Assembly (NCBI GenBank): GCA_009885595.1
Contig: VFKJ01000303.1
Span: 1-10,054, forward strand
DNA length: 10,054 nt
Origin: Myxococcales bacterium
GTDB lineage: Bacteria; Myxococcota; Myxococcia; Myxococcales; Myxococcaceae
Reading direction: 5' to 3'
Both the position numbers and the translations under genes were made by a program. Positions 1-7,385 of the stretch are shown here, in pieces (positions within the stretch are counted from its first letter, which is position 1; every line of letters starts with the position of its first letter). The notes beneath the pieces were generated by a model. It did not search any database. It saw only the letters and a program-made list of their open reading frames with translations, and was not told the DNA's origin.

Positions 1-60
1 GTTGCCGCTGTTGCCGCTGTTGCCGTTGCCGCCGCTGTTGCCGTTGCCGCCGCTGCTTGG
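1..60 (-). repeat. Trinucleotide-based Gly-Asn-Ser repeat in the pilin C-terminus
   Basis: On the plus strand the first ~55 bases are built from GTTGCCGCT and GTTGCCGCC-like units. In the pilin frame (minus strand) they read GGC, AAC and AGC codons, giving GGNGNSGGNGNSGNSGN. The unit is a multiple of three, so slippage would change tail length without breaking the frame. The repeat continues off the window, so its full length is unknown. Confidence 0.8.
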
Positions 61-555
61 CGCAAACGAAGCGAGCGGAGCGCACGGCGCCAGCGGCGAA
101 AAGCTGGGCACTCCCGCACGAACATCACTCAGCAGCATCCACCCCCCGCACAACTGCCAATCGCGCGTCCGATAGACCAGCAGTCCGTTGATCTCCTCCC
201 GCACGGTGACGGTGAACGTCGGCGCCTGAGCGTTGATCGCGTCGATCCGGTACCCATACCGAAGGCTGCCCTCGACGCTCGCGCCGAACGCATTCCACCC
301 CTGGACCGCCGTGCTGAACGGCCCCGGGTTCATCGCGGGATTCCAGTCGGCCGTGTACGTGCCCCAGGGCAACGTCTCCTCGGTGAGCCGCAGTTTCACG
401 TTCTTCTCGAAGTACGGAATCATCACCTCCTGCTCGGCGCGCCGGGCCTTGCGGGCGAACTCCAGGTACGAGGGAAGGGCGAGGCTCGCCAGGGTGCCCA
501 CGATGGCGACCGCGAGCATCAATTCGATCAACGTCATGCCGCGTGCCTGCCTCAT
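1..555 (-). CDS. Type IV prepilin-like (pilin/pseudopilin) protein, 3' end outside window
   Basis: The protein starts MRQARG|MTLIELMLAVAIVG, a class III (type IV pilin) signal. It has a six-residue basic leader ending in Gly6, then Met, and Glu at mature position 5, followed by a hydrophobic helix. Prepilin peptidase would cleave after Gly6 and N-methylate the new Met, and the protein would join a type IV pilus or type II secretion pseudopilus. The frame is open for 185 codons to the window edge. Two cysteines (in LCGGW near residue 137 and PCAP near residue 158) could form the usual C-terminal disulfide loop. After them comes a low-complexity Gly/Asn/Ser tail, unusual for a pilin. The start ATG lies in an ATGA overlap with the preceding gene, with an AAAGGGA ribosome-binding site just upstream. 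The pilin class is secure; whether it is a major pilin, minor pilin or pseudopilin is not. Confidence 0.88.
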   Translation of the reverse strand, partial: MRQARGMTLIELMLAVAIVGTLASLALPSYLEFARKARRAEQEVMIPYFEKNVKLRLTEETLPWGTYTADWNPAMNPGPFSTAVQGWNAFGASVEGSLRYGYRIDAINAQAPTFTVTVREEINGLLVYRTRDWQLCGGWMLLSDVRAGVPSFSPLAPCAPLASFAPSSGGNGNSGGNGNSGNSGN

Positions 556-1406
556 GGTGATCCCTTTCCAATGCGATGAAGCACCCACTCACCCGACGCC
601 GACTTCGTGGCCCCGATGCCCTGCTGCTGGAGTCGTTCGACCAACGCGCGCAGCGAGGCCTCGTCGGGCTCGGTGCCGCCGGGGGCCAGGAACGCGCGGC
701 CGCGATCGACGTCACCCACCACCACCCATGAGGTGCGCGCGCGGTACCGCTCGAGGGCCCCGCTCGAGTGAAACACCGCCGCCACCAGCATCACGCCGGC
801 GGCCAACGCCTTGAGCGCGCGGCTGGCCGTGCGCACCGGCACCAGTCTCCCGCTCGCGCTCGTCCTGGTTCCCCGCACCCGCGGCTTCGCCACGAACCGG
901 GCCCGCTTCACCAGCAACTCGATCGCCTCGCCCAGCGCGTGCAACAAAGGCTCGGCGCTGGTGCCGCCATCGAGGGAGAAATACCCGAGCGCCTGCATCT
1001 TCTCGCGCGCGGCCGCGGCTTCGTCGATCAACGCGCGCAGGGCCGGCTGATCCACCCCGAGCGCGCCCTCAGCCCCCGCGGCCGCCACCATCGCCCGCCA
1101 CACGTCGATGGTCGCCGAGCCCATCGGATCTTCCGTGCCCGCAAGGCAGGTGGCCACCGAGTCCAACAACGGCTCGGGCAACAACCGCAGCACCTCCAGG
1201 TGCGCCGGCATCAGCGCCGTGGCCACGTGGCCCCGATCGACGATCGCCTCGAGCACCTCCCGCCCCGTCGGAACTCCGAGCGGCCAGGGCCGGCGCCCAT
1301 CGACCGTCAGCGGATCCACCTCCAGCTCGTACGGCGAGGGGCCCAGCACGGGTGGGAGCGCGTCGAGCCTCACCCACTGGAACGACGCTTCGACCGTCGT
1401 GGTCAT
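552..1406 (-). CDS. Unknown single-pass membrane protein (284 aa) in the kinase-pilin operon
   Basis: I do not recognise a family. With the start at the ATG at 1404-1406 the product is 284 residues beginning MTTTVEASFQ. This start is chosen because it forms an ATGA overlap with the stop of the upstream HDOD gene and has a GGAG site 8 nt ahead; a further 13 upstream codons stay open but duplicate the HDOD coding region. Residues 1-196 look soluble, acidic to neutral and helical. Residues about 197-214 (ALKALAAGVMLVAAVFHSS) form one hydrophobic segment preceded by Arg/Lys, so the N-terminal part should be cytoplasmic and residues 215-284 periplasmic. The small C-terminal part contains a strand-like WVVVGDV and a helix ALVERLQQQG. 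The stop overlaps the pilin start by 4 bp, so it is probably made with the pilin and could serve its assembly. That role is inferred from position only. Confidence 0.8.
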   Translation of the reverse strand: MTTTVEASFQWVRLDALPPVLGPSPYELEVDPLTVDGRRPWPLGVPTGREVLEAIVDRGHVATALMPAHLEVLRLLPEPLLDSVATCLAGTEDPMGSATIDVWRAMVAAAGAEGALGVDQPALRALIDEAAAAREKMQALGYFSLDGGTSAEPLLHALGEAIELLVKRARFVAKPRVRGTRTSASGRLVPVRTASRALKALAAGVMLVAAVFHSSGALERYRARTSWVVVGDVDRGRAFLAPGGTEPDEASLRALVERLQQQGIGATKSASGEWVLHRIGKGSP

Positions 1407-2574
1407 GCGGCACGCTCCAGCTCTGACGCCAGCTGTTCGGTCCACAGGTCGTGCAGCCGCTGCGCTGCGCTGACCGTGGGCGCGAAGAGCACCACCTCGG
1501 CTTCCGCGACGCCGTCAGCGCCGATCGCGGCGCTGCAACTGACCCGCACCCAGAGCTTGAGCGGCGCCTCCGGCAGCATCAGCTCCAGCTCGGCCAGGTA
1601 GTTCTCGGGGAGCTGTGTCCCGAGCCGCAGCAGCAGGTGCCGGGGCGAAAGCAGCTGCACCTCGCCCGAGCGGCCGCCGCTCACGTTCACCGGGTACCGC
1701 GCCGCCGGCTGCTCAGGCCTAGCCGGAGGCATCGACGCGATGGAAGACGACGAGGAGTACGGGCGCTGCTCCTCGAACCCGGCCACCAGCGCCGGCACGC
1801 CGGCGAGCTTGTCGAGCAACTGCGCCCGGCGATCCGGCGCGATGCCATCGAGCCAGGGGAGCTGCGCCTCACCCAACGCCACCCCGTCGTGGACCAGCTT
1901 CAGCAGCACGTCAGCGAGCCGCACCGCCGCGGTCGCGTCCCGCACGCCGTCGTCGGGCAGGTGGTGGCGCTCGATCACCCGGCTCACCTCGGCGGGCAGG
2001 CGCCACTGCTCGGCCAGCGCCACCCCCAGCTCGACGTGATGACGCTCCGCCAGATCCATCCACGCGGCGGCCTCGCGCGGCGCGGTGCCCGGGTGCAGGG
2101 TGATGATGAGCTCCAGCGTGCCCAGCGCGATCAACGTGCCCACGTCGTGCAAGAGCCCCGCGAGGAACAGCTCGTCCGGGGGCAGGTCGAACTCCGGCGC
2201 CAGCCGCTCGCAGATCAAGGCGGACGTGAGCGAGTCCTGCATCACGCCGCGGCGCAGCGCCAACAGCGGGCTGGCGTCGTGGGTGCTCGCGCCCAGGCCC
2301 GCCGCGAGCGCGAGGCGGGCCAGCTCTTCTTTGCCTACGCGAGCGATCGCGTGCGGCAGGGTGCTGGCCGGGCGCCGCGAGGTGCCGGCCGGGTTCGCCA
2401 GCCGCATCACCGAGGCGGCGAGCATGGGGCACACCTTCACCACGTCGACCAGGTCCCGCAGGGAACGAGCGGGGTCCACCACCACCGTGCGCAGCCGCGT
2501 CGCCACCTGCCTGAGCGGCAACAGCGTCACCGCGCGGCGGGCCACCCGATCGCTGAGCTCGAGTTCGAGATCCA

Positions 2575-2575
<1 letters not shown>
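1403..2575 (-). CDS. HDOD-domain protein with divergent C-terminal beta domain (390 aa)
   Basis: The start is the ATG at 2573-2575, which shares a base with the stop of the upstream kinase gene (TGATG) and has a GGAGG site 9 nt ahead. Residues about 15-230 match an HDOD domain, the non-catalytic HD-related module found in bacterial signalling proteins. It shows LRDLVDVVKVCPMLAASVMRLAN-type helices, then SLTSALICERLA, LFLAGLLHDVGTLIAL (His143-Asp144) and RHHVELGVALAEQW. HDOD modules usually act as scaffolds or adaptors beside sensor kinases and cyclic-di-GMP enzymes. A Ser-rich linker (274-281) separates a C-terminal domain (about 293-385) that looks beta-rich and PilZ-like in size. It lacks a clean RxxxR plus D/NxSxxG signature (NVSGGRSG at 297-304 is only suggestive), so cyclic-di-GMP binding is unproven. 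The upstream kinase is the obvious partner. Confidence 0.88.
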
Positions 2576-4089
<1,514 letters not shown>

Positions 4090-4109
4090 CAGTGCTCCTT
4101 CGGGTCAGC

Positions 4110-4415
4110 TCACGCACACGCTTGCATGGCGACCGCTGACGGTTCGTCCGGCAGCACCTCGCCGACGAGCTCGATCAGCTCCCTCAGCCACAGCTGCTCG
4201 CTGCGCAGCAGCGCGGGCGAGGCGATGCTCTTGAGCGAGCTGAGCTCGCCTCGCAGCTGGGCCAGCTCGAGCCGCAGCGCCGGGTGCCCGGACTGGGCCG
4301 CGTTGCGCACCCTCGCGGTCCGCACGGACACCCAGGCCTCGAACTGCGACATCGGGTCGATGAGGGCCGGGGTCACCCCGAGGAGACCGACGATCTGTTC
4401 AGAGAGGCGCGCCAT
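4110..4415 (-). CDS. Small helical hypothetical protein (101 aa), first gene of the kinase operon
   Basis: No family is recognised. The product from the ATG at 4413-4415 is MARLSEQIVGLLGVTP... It is predicted mostly helical, with a leucine-heptad stretch (RLELAQLRGELSSLK, then LWLRELIELVGEVL) suggesting a short coiled coil. There is no signal peptide, cysteine cluster or hydrophobic span. A longer version starting at a GTG (4461-4463, 117 aa) is possible, but its upstream AGGGGAGA lies about 15 nt away, too far for a good site. The chosen ATG has only a G-run (GGGGGG) just upstream, so the start is uncertain. The gene is 20 bp upstream of the hemerythrin kinase on the same strand, which suggests an accessory or partner protein of the kinase. 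That is inference from position. Confidence 0.62.
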   Translation of the reverse strand: MARLSEQIVGLLGVTPALIDPMSQFEAWVSVRTARVRNAAQSGHPALRLELAQLRGELSSLKSIASPALLRSEQLWLRELIELVGEVLPDEPSAVAMQACA

Positions 4416-4581
4416 GCGGCCCCCCGCTGCATCGGCTACGCCGTCGCCAAGCCCGTGGAACACGGTGAAGCGGTGCGGTCTCCCCTGACGGGCTGGTCGA
4501 GCCGACCTCTTCTCCTGCGCCTGGGCGGAACGTGAGACGCTCCACCGTGACCATGCTCACTTCGCTCGAGGATGCGGTCGC
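4416..4581. promoter_or_regulatory. Divergent intergenic region between kinase operon and B12-sensor gene
   Basis: This 166-bp stretch must hold the promoters for both the leftward kinase operon and the rightward cobalamin-binding gene, unless the small helical gene starts at 4463. I see no convincing -35/-10 pair on either strand. A small palindrome, GGTCG-AGC-CGACC, sits at 4495-4507, roughly central, and could be an operator. A good Shine-Dalgarno GAGGA (4568-4572) precedes the GTG at 4582. Confidence 0.45.
4495..4507. promoter_or_regulatory. Candidate operator palindrome GGTCG-AGC-CGACC
   Basis: A perfect 5-bp inverted repeat with a 3-bp centre lies between the divergent start codons. 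Such short palindromes occur by chance in GC-rich DNA, so this is only a candidate for a shared regulator of both operons. Confidence 0.25.
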
Positions 4582-5340
4582 GTGATCAACTGGTGCTGTT
4601 ACTGCCAGCGCCTGATCGGAGAGACCGAGCCGCTGCACGACTTCGCGCTCAGCCACGGCATCTGCAGGGCCTGCCAGCAGAGGCTGCTGGCGGGGGAGAA
4701 CCTCAAGGACGTCCACCAGTCGACCATCGACTTCTTCGCGCGGCTCTTCCGGCAAGCGAGGGTGGGTGACCGCGCCACCTGCGCGGAGCTCGTCAGCGCC
4801 GGCCTCTCGCTCGGCTACGGCCCCACCGACCTGCTGATGGGCGTGATTCAGCCGGCGCTGTGGGCCATCGGCAAGAGCTGGGAAGAGGGTGAGGTCTCGG
4901 TCGCCGACGAGCACCGCTTCACCGAGTGGTGCCGCACGGCGTTCTCTTCCTTGCCCTCGCTGCCGGCCGAGGCGGCGCCCCTCGAGCTGCTCATCTTCCA
5001 GGCACCCGGCAACCGGCACGAGCTGGGGCCGCTGTTTGCCGAGCGGGTCTTGCGCGAAGCGGGCGTCAACTGCCGCGCCTTCGTGCCCGACCTTCCGGCA
5101 GCCGAGGTGCTCGCGCTCACCCGGCGGCACGCTCCGCGCTGGGTCGGGTTTTCCTGCGCGTTGCCGCAGGCGGTGGCGCCGACCCGCGAGCTCCTCGCTG
5201 CGCTCCGCGCCGACGGCTACCGGGGTCGGGCGCTGATCTCCGGGCAGGCGGTGCGCCGCGGCGGCAGCGATTGGGGGACCGAGCTGGTGGTGTGCCGCAC
5301 GGTCGACGAGGCGCGCACCATCATCTGCGATGCCCGCTGA
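4582..5340 (+). CDS. Cobalamin-binding sensor-like protein with N-terminal Cys4 motif (252 aa)
   Basis: The start is GTG at 4582, the only start codon after an in-frame stop at 4486, with GAGGA 9 nt upstream. Residues 4-32 carry Cys5-x2-Cys8 and, after SHGI, Cys28-x2-Cys31. This is a putative zinc ribbon like the CxxC...SHGICxxC motif seen on some bacterial kinases and receivers. Residues about 44-125 are the helical B12 cap domain and include Trp100-x9-Glu110-His111, the Wx9EH motif of CarH/CarA-type photoreceptors, which shields adenosylcobalamin. Residues about 133-250 are a B12-binding Rossmann domain. His146 in GNRHELG would be the lower cobalt ligand, but the usual acidic residue two before it is Asn144. 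FSCALP and SGQAV match the later nucleotide-loop motifs only partly. There is no MerR-type DNA-binding domain, so output may go through the Cys4 module or a partner. It converges with the 107-aa gene. Confidence 0.87.
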   Translation: MINWCCYCQRLIGETEPLHDFALSHGICRACQQRLLAGENLKDVHQSTIDFFARLFRQARVGDRATCAELVSAGLSLGYGPTDLLMGVIQPALWAIGKSWEEGEVSVADEHRFTEWCRTAFSSLPSLPAEAAPLELLIFQAPGNRHELGPLFAERVLREAGVNCRAFVPDLPAAEVLALTRRHAPRWVGFSCALPQAVAPTRELLAALRADGYRGRALISGQAVRRGGSDWGTELVVCRTVDEARTIICDAR

Positions 5341-5345
5341 TCAGC

Positions 5346-5669
5346 TCACGCGGCGAGGCGTTGCGGCTGCAGCTCGCAGCTCAGCCACTCGAAGAACATG
5401 CGCTTGCTGACCAGCTGGAGATCGATGGTGCTGGTGGCGAGCAACTGCTCCGCCACGCGACGATGGGCGAGGTCGCGCTCCACTCGTAGCGACTGGGCAG
5501 CGCCAGAGGGATCCTCGAGGGCCATCAGCTCCGCGCCCTGGGCGACCTCCATCGCCCAGATGGTGAAGTCCAGCTGTTCCTCGCGGGTGGCGTCCCACCT
5601 GGTGAGGAGCTGCCCGAGCTGAACGTCGATCTCGTGGGTGCGGAGGAGCTGCAGTCTGGGCTGGAACAT
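5346..5669 (-). CDS. Small hypothetical protein (107 aa)
   Basis: No family is recognised. The start ATG at 5667-5669 (MFQPRLQLLRTHEID) has AAAGGA about 8 nt upstream; the frame is open further upstream but without a comparable site. The protein is predicted almost wholly helical and acidic. It has one cysteine near the C-terminus and no signal peptide or membrane span. It ends 5 bp from the end of the convergent cobalamin-sensor gene, leaving no room for separate terminators. It lies 81 bp downstream of the glycosidase gene on the same strand, with a hairpin between, so it may be read partly from that promoter or from its own. A perfect palindrome, GGAGCGCTCC (5685-5694), sits just ahead of its ribosome-binding site. 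Function cannot be assigned. Confidence 0.68.
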   Translation of the reverse strand: MFQPRLQLLRTHEIDVQLGQLLTRWDATREEQLDFTIWAMEVAQGAELMALEDPSGAAQSLRVERDLAHRRVAEQLLATSTIDLQLVSKRMFFEWLSCELQPQRLAA

Positions 5670-5743
5670 GGGCGAAGTCCTTTCGGAGCGCTCCCGTGTG
5701 CACGAGGCGATCCGCCCGCAAGCCCGCGTCACCTCGGGATCCA

Positions 5744-5767
5744 CCCGTGGTCAGCGCCGACCACGGG
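5744..5767 (-). terminator. Strong hairpin overlapping the glycosidase stop codon
   Basis: CCCGTGGTC (5744-5752) and GACCACGGG (5759-5767) form a perfect 9-bp stem with a 6-base loop, AGCGCC. The stop codon of the glycosidase (5751-5753) lies within it. On the minus strand no T-run follows, so it is not a textbook intrinsic terminator. It could act as an mRNA 3' stabiliser, an attenuator limiting read-through into the 107-aa gene, or a Rho-assisted terminator. Confidence 0.45.
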
Positions 5768-5855
5768 CGCGCCCCGACCTCCGACCGCGCAGCACCACCA
5801 GCGCGAGCACGCTCAGCGAAAGAGGCTCGACCGCCGTGCACCCGCAGCCCCCCTG
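5751..5855 (-). other. MYXO-CTERM-like sorting signal in the glycosidase
   Basis: The last residues (about 447-480) show QGGCGC, a hydrophobic stretch and an Arg-rich end (RRSGRARGRR). This tripartite signal is known from Myxococcota surface proteins (the MYXO-CTERM family), where the Cys-containing motif precedes a membrane segment and a basic tail. The hydrophobic stretch here is short, so the match is good but not perfect. Confidence 0.75.
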
Positions 5856-7193
5856 GGCCGGGGGCATCTGGGTGTTCCCCGCATCACTCGCAGCCTGCGG
5901 GCCTGCATCCACGTTCGAGCCTGCGTCCGTTCCGCTGCTGCTTCCCGCATCGACCGGTGCGCCGGCATCGACGCTCGCGCCCGCGTCGGAGATCGAGCTG
6001 CCCGCATCAGGCGTCCCCGCATCGGGAATCGGACTGCCCGCATCCACCGGGCTGCCCGCGTCGACTCCGGCGTCGGCGACGCCCGCATCGACGGGACTGC
6101 CGCCGGGACCCGTGCACGCGGTGGTGGTGCGGTTGTTCGCCCAGTTCTGCAGCGCGCTGTACGGCGCGAGCGCGCTCTGCCCGGGCCCGACGATTCCCCA
6201 GCCCGAGCCGGGGTCGTAGGGGAAGTGGTAGTAGTAGGTGCGCGTCCAGTTGCGCCAGCCGTCGTTCAGGCTCGCCGCGTAGGTGCCCGCGCAGACCTCT
6301 TCCTGCTTCGCGTAGAGATCGACGATGCGGGTGGCCACGTCGGCCAGCGCCATGCTCCCCTGCGGGGGATGCTCCCAGCCGGTCTCGGTCAGCCAGAACT
6401 CCTTGCCGCCGTGGCCCTTGCTGAAGATGACGTTCTTGATGCTGTCGTGGGTGAGCACGCCGACCTGCGTCTCCCCGTCGAGCAGCGCCGTCATCACCCC
6501 CGCAGCGTCCGCCTTGTAGGTGTGCTGGGTGATGACGTCGAGGTGGCTGCCGATGCGATCGAGCAGCTGGCCCAGGTCGCGCTCCCAGCCGTTGCGGATG
6601 CAGCCACCGAACGCGCACTGGCCCTGGTTGCCGTTCCACTGCGACGAGGTGGTGAGGCCCGCCAGCTCGGGCCCGCAAATCTTCGCGCCCGGATCAGCGG
6701 CGCGGATCGCCGCGGCCGCCGGGAGGAAAATCGTGTTCACGTACTGGTCCATCGTCCCCTGGAAGAAGGTGCCCAGGTTCGGCTCGTTCCAGATGCCCCA
6801 GCACTCCACCTTGCCGCGATAGCGGGTGGCGACCGCGGTGACCGCCGCCGCCCAGGTCGCCGCGTCGGCCGGCAGCTTGTTCTCGCAGCGGTCCGCTTCG
6901 GTCGCGGCGTTCTCCACGCAGCTGGGCACGCTCGAGGCCCACTGCGGCGTGTACGCGACCGTCGCGTAGATGCGCAGGTTGCTCAGCCGCGCCGCGTCGA
7001 CCGCCTGATCGAACACCGCCCAGTCGTAGCGCGAGGCCTCCGGCTGAAACTGGAACCAGTTGAAGTCCATGCGCACGCCTGAGGCGCCGAGCGTCGCCAT
7101 CGACTGGCTGTCGGCGGGCGAGGGCAGGTGACCGTTCAGATACAACGTGGGCGCGGCAGTGAGGGTGCTCAGCGCGACGAGCGTGGCCAGCAT
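5751..7193 (-). CDS. Secreted PslG/GH39-like glycoside hydrolase with Asp-Ala-Gly stalk and MYXO-CTERM-type tail (480 aa)
   Basis: Residues 1-14 form a short hydrophobic signal peptide (MLATLVALSTLTAA), lacking the usual basic N-end. Residues about 16-360 form a clan GH-A (beta/alpha)8 hydrolase. The acid/base is Glu137 in CWGIWNEPNLG and the nucleophile is Glu270 in FWLTETGW. The strand motifs GVRMDFNWFQFQP and IYATVAYTPQWAS fit PslG/GH39-like enzymes, which cut beta-linked polysaccharides. Several cysteines suggest periplasmic or extracellular folding. Residues 366-440 are a linker with twelve Asp-Ala-Gly units. Residues 448-480 have GCGC, a hydrophobic stretch (LSLSVLALVVL) and a run of Arg, as in MYXO-CTERM proteins that are processed and anchored or released at the cell surface. 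The ATG has GGAG 6 nt upstream. The substrate is unknown; exopolysaccharide or prey/plant glycans are possible. Confidence 0.9.
   Translation of the reverse strand: MLATLVALSTLTAAPTLYLNGHLPSPADSQSMATLGASGVRMDFNWFQFQPEASRYDWAVFDQAVDAARLSNLRIYATVAYTPQWASSVPSCVENAATEADRCENKLPADAATWAAAVTAVATRYRGKVECWGIWNEPNLGTFFQGTMDQYVNTIFLPAAAAIRAADPGAKICGPELAGLTTSSQWNGNQGQCAFGGCIRNGWERDLGQLLDRIGSHLDVITQHTYKADAAGVMTALLDGETQVGVLTHDSIKNVIFSKGHGGKEFWLTETGWEHPPQGSMALADVATRIVDLYAKQEEVCAGTYAASLNDGWRNWTRTYYYHFPYDPGSGWGIVGPGQSALAPYSALQNWANNRTTTACTGPGGSPVDAGVADAGVDAGSPVDAGSPIPDAGTPDAGSSISDAGASVDAGAPVDAGSSSGTDAGSNVDAGPQAASDAGNTQMPPAQGGCGCTAVEPLSLSVLALVVLRGRRSGRARGRR
5874..6098 (-). repeat. Asp-Ala-Gly repeat linker (twelve DAG units)
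   Basis: Residues 366-440 of the glycosidase carry twelve Asp-Ala-Gly triplets separated by Ser/Pro/Val/Thr-rich spacers (for example SPVDAG). On the plus strand this appears as repeated CCCGCATC and CCGGCATC-like blocks. It should be an extended, disordered acidic stalk that holds the catalytic domain away from the C-terminal anchor. The DNA repeats could allow length variation between strains. Confidence 0.85.
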
Positions 7194-7385
7194 TCTTGGC
7201 TCCGTGACTTCCCGCTTCCTTCGCGGACGAGCCCCCTTTTGCGAGCCGAGGTATTTCGCTGCCGCGGGTCGCCGTCAATTCCACCTGGAGTGCACAGGTG
7301 AGCACGCCGGTGGGCACACCTGCCCCCACCCCCAAACTCTCTTGCGCTGAATACCTGTTAATTCTACTTTTCCTCCACTTCCTCC
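7194..7385. promoter_or_regulatory. Divergent promoter region between glycosidase and PilZ-GNAT genes
   Basis: This 192-bp gap serves two divergent genes. For the glycosidase (minus strand) a TTGACG -35 lies at 7273-7278, with a poor -10 at about 7250-7256 (AATACC or AAATAC). For the plus-strand gene, TTGCGC (7342-7347) and TACTTT (7365-7370) are spaced 17 bp, placing transcription start close to the ATG. The middle holds CACCTG (7282-7287), CAGGTG (7295-7300) and CACCTG (7317-7322). These form inverted pairs next to the glycosidase -35 and are candidate operator half-sites. A further inverted repeat, GGGCA-CACC-TGCCC, lies at 7312-7325. All are pattern-based guesses. Confidence 0.5.

Noticed and set aside
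1..60. Possible CRISPR or minisatellite array at the left edge
   Set aside because: The units are trinucleotide-based, contiguous and in frame with the pilin; there are no unique spacers.
4532..4560. GTGAG...CTCAC inverted repeat in the divergent region
   Set aside because: Five-base arms 19 bp apart are expected by chance; no further support.
4399..5130. Minus-strand open frame (243 codons) antisense to the cobalamin-binding gene
   Set aside because: No domain signal; it covers the B12-sensor coding region, whose plus-strand motifs are clear.
5336..5345. GCTGATCAGC palindrome at the convergent stops as a bidirectional terminator
   Set aside because: Only a 10-bp palindrome with no loop or T-run; it arises because both genes end in TGA after similar codons.
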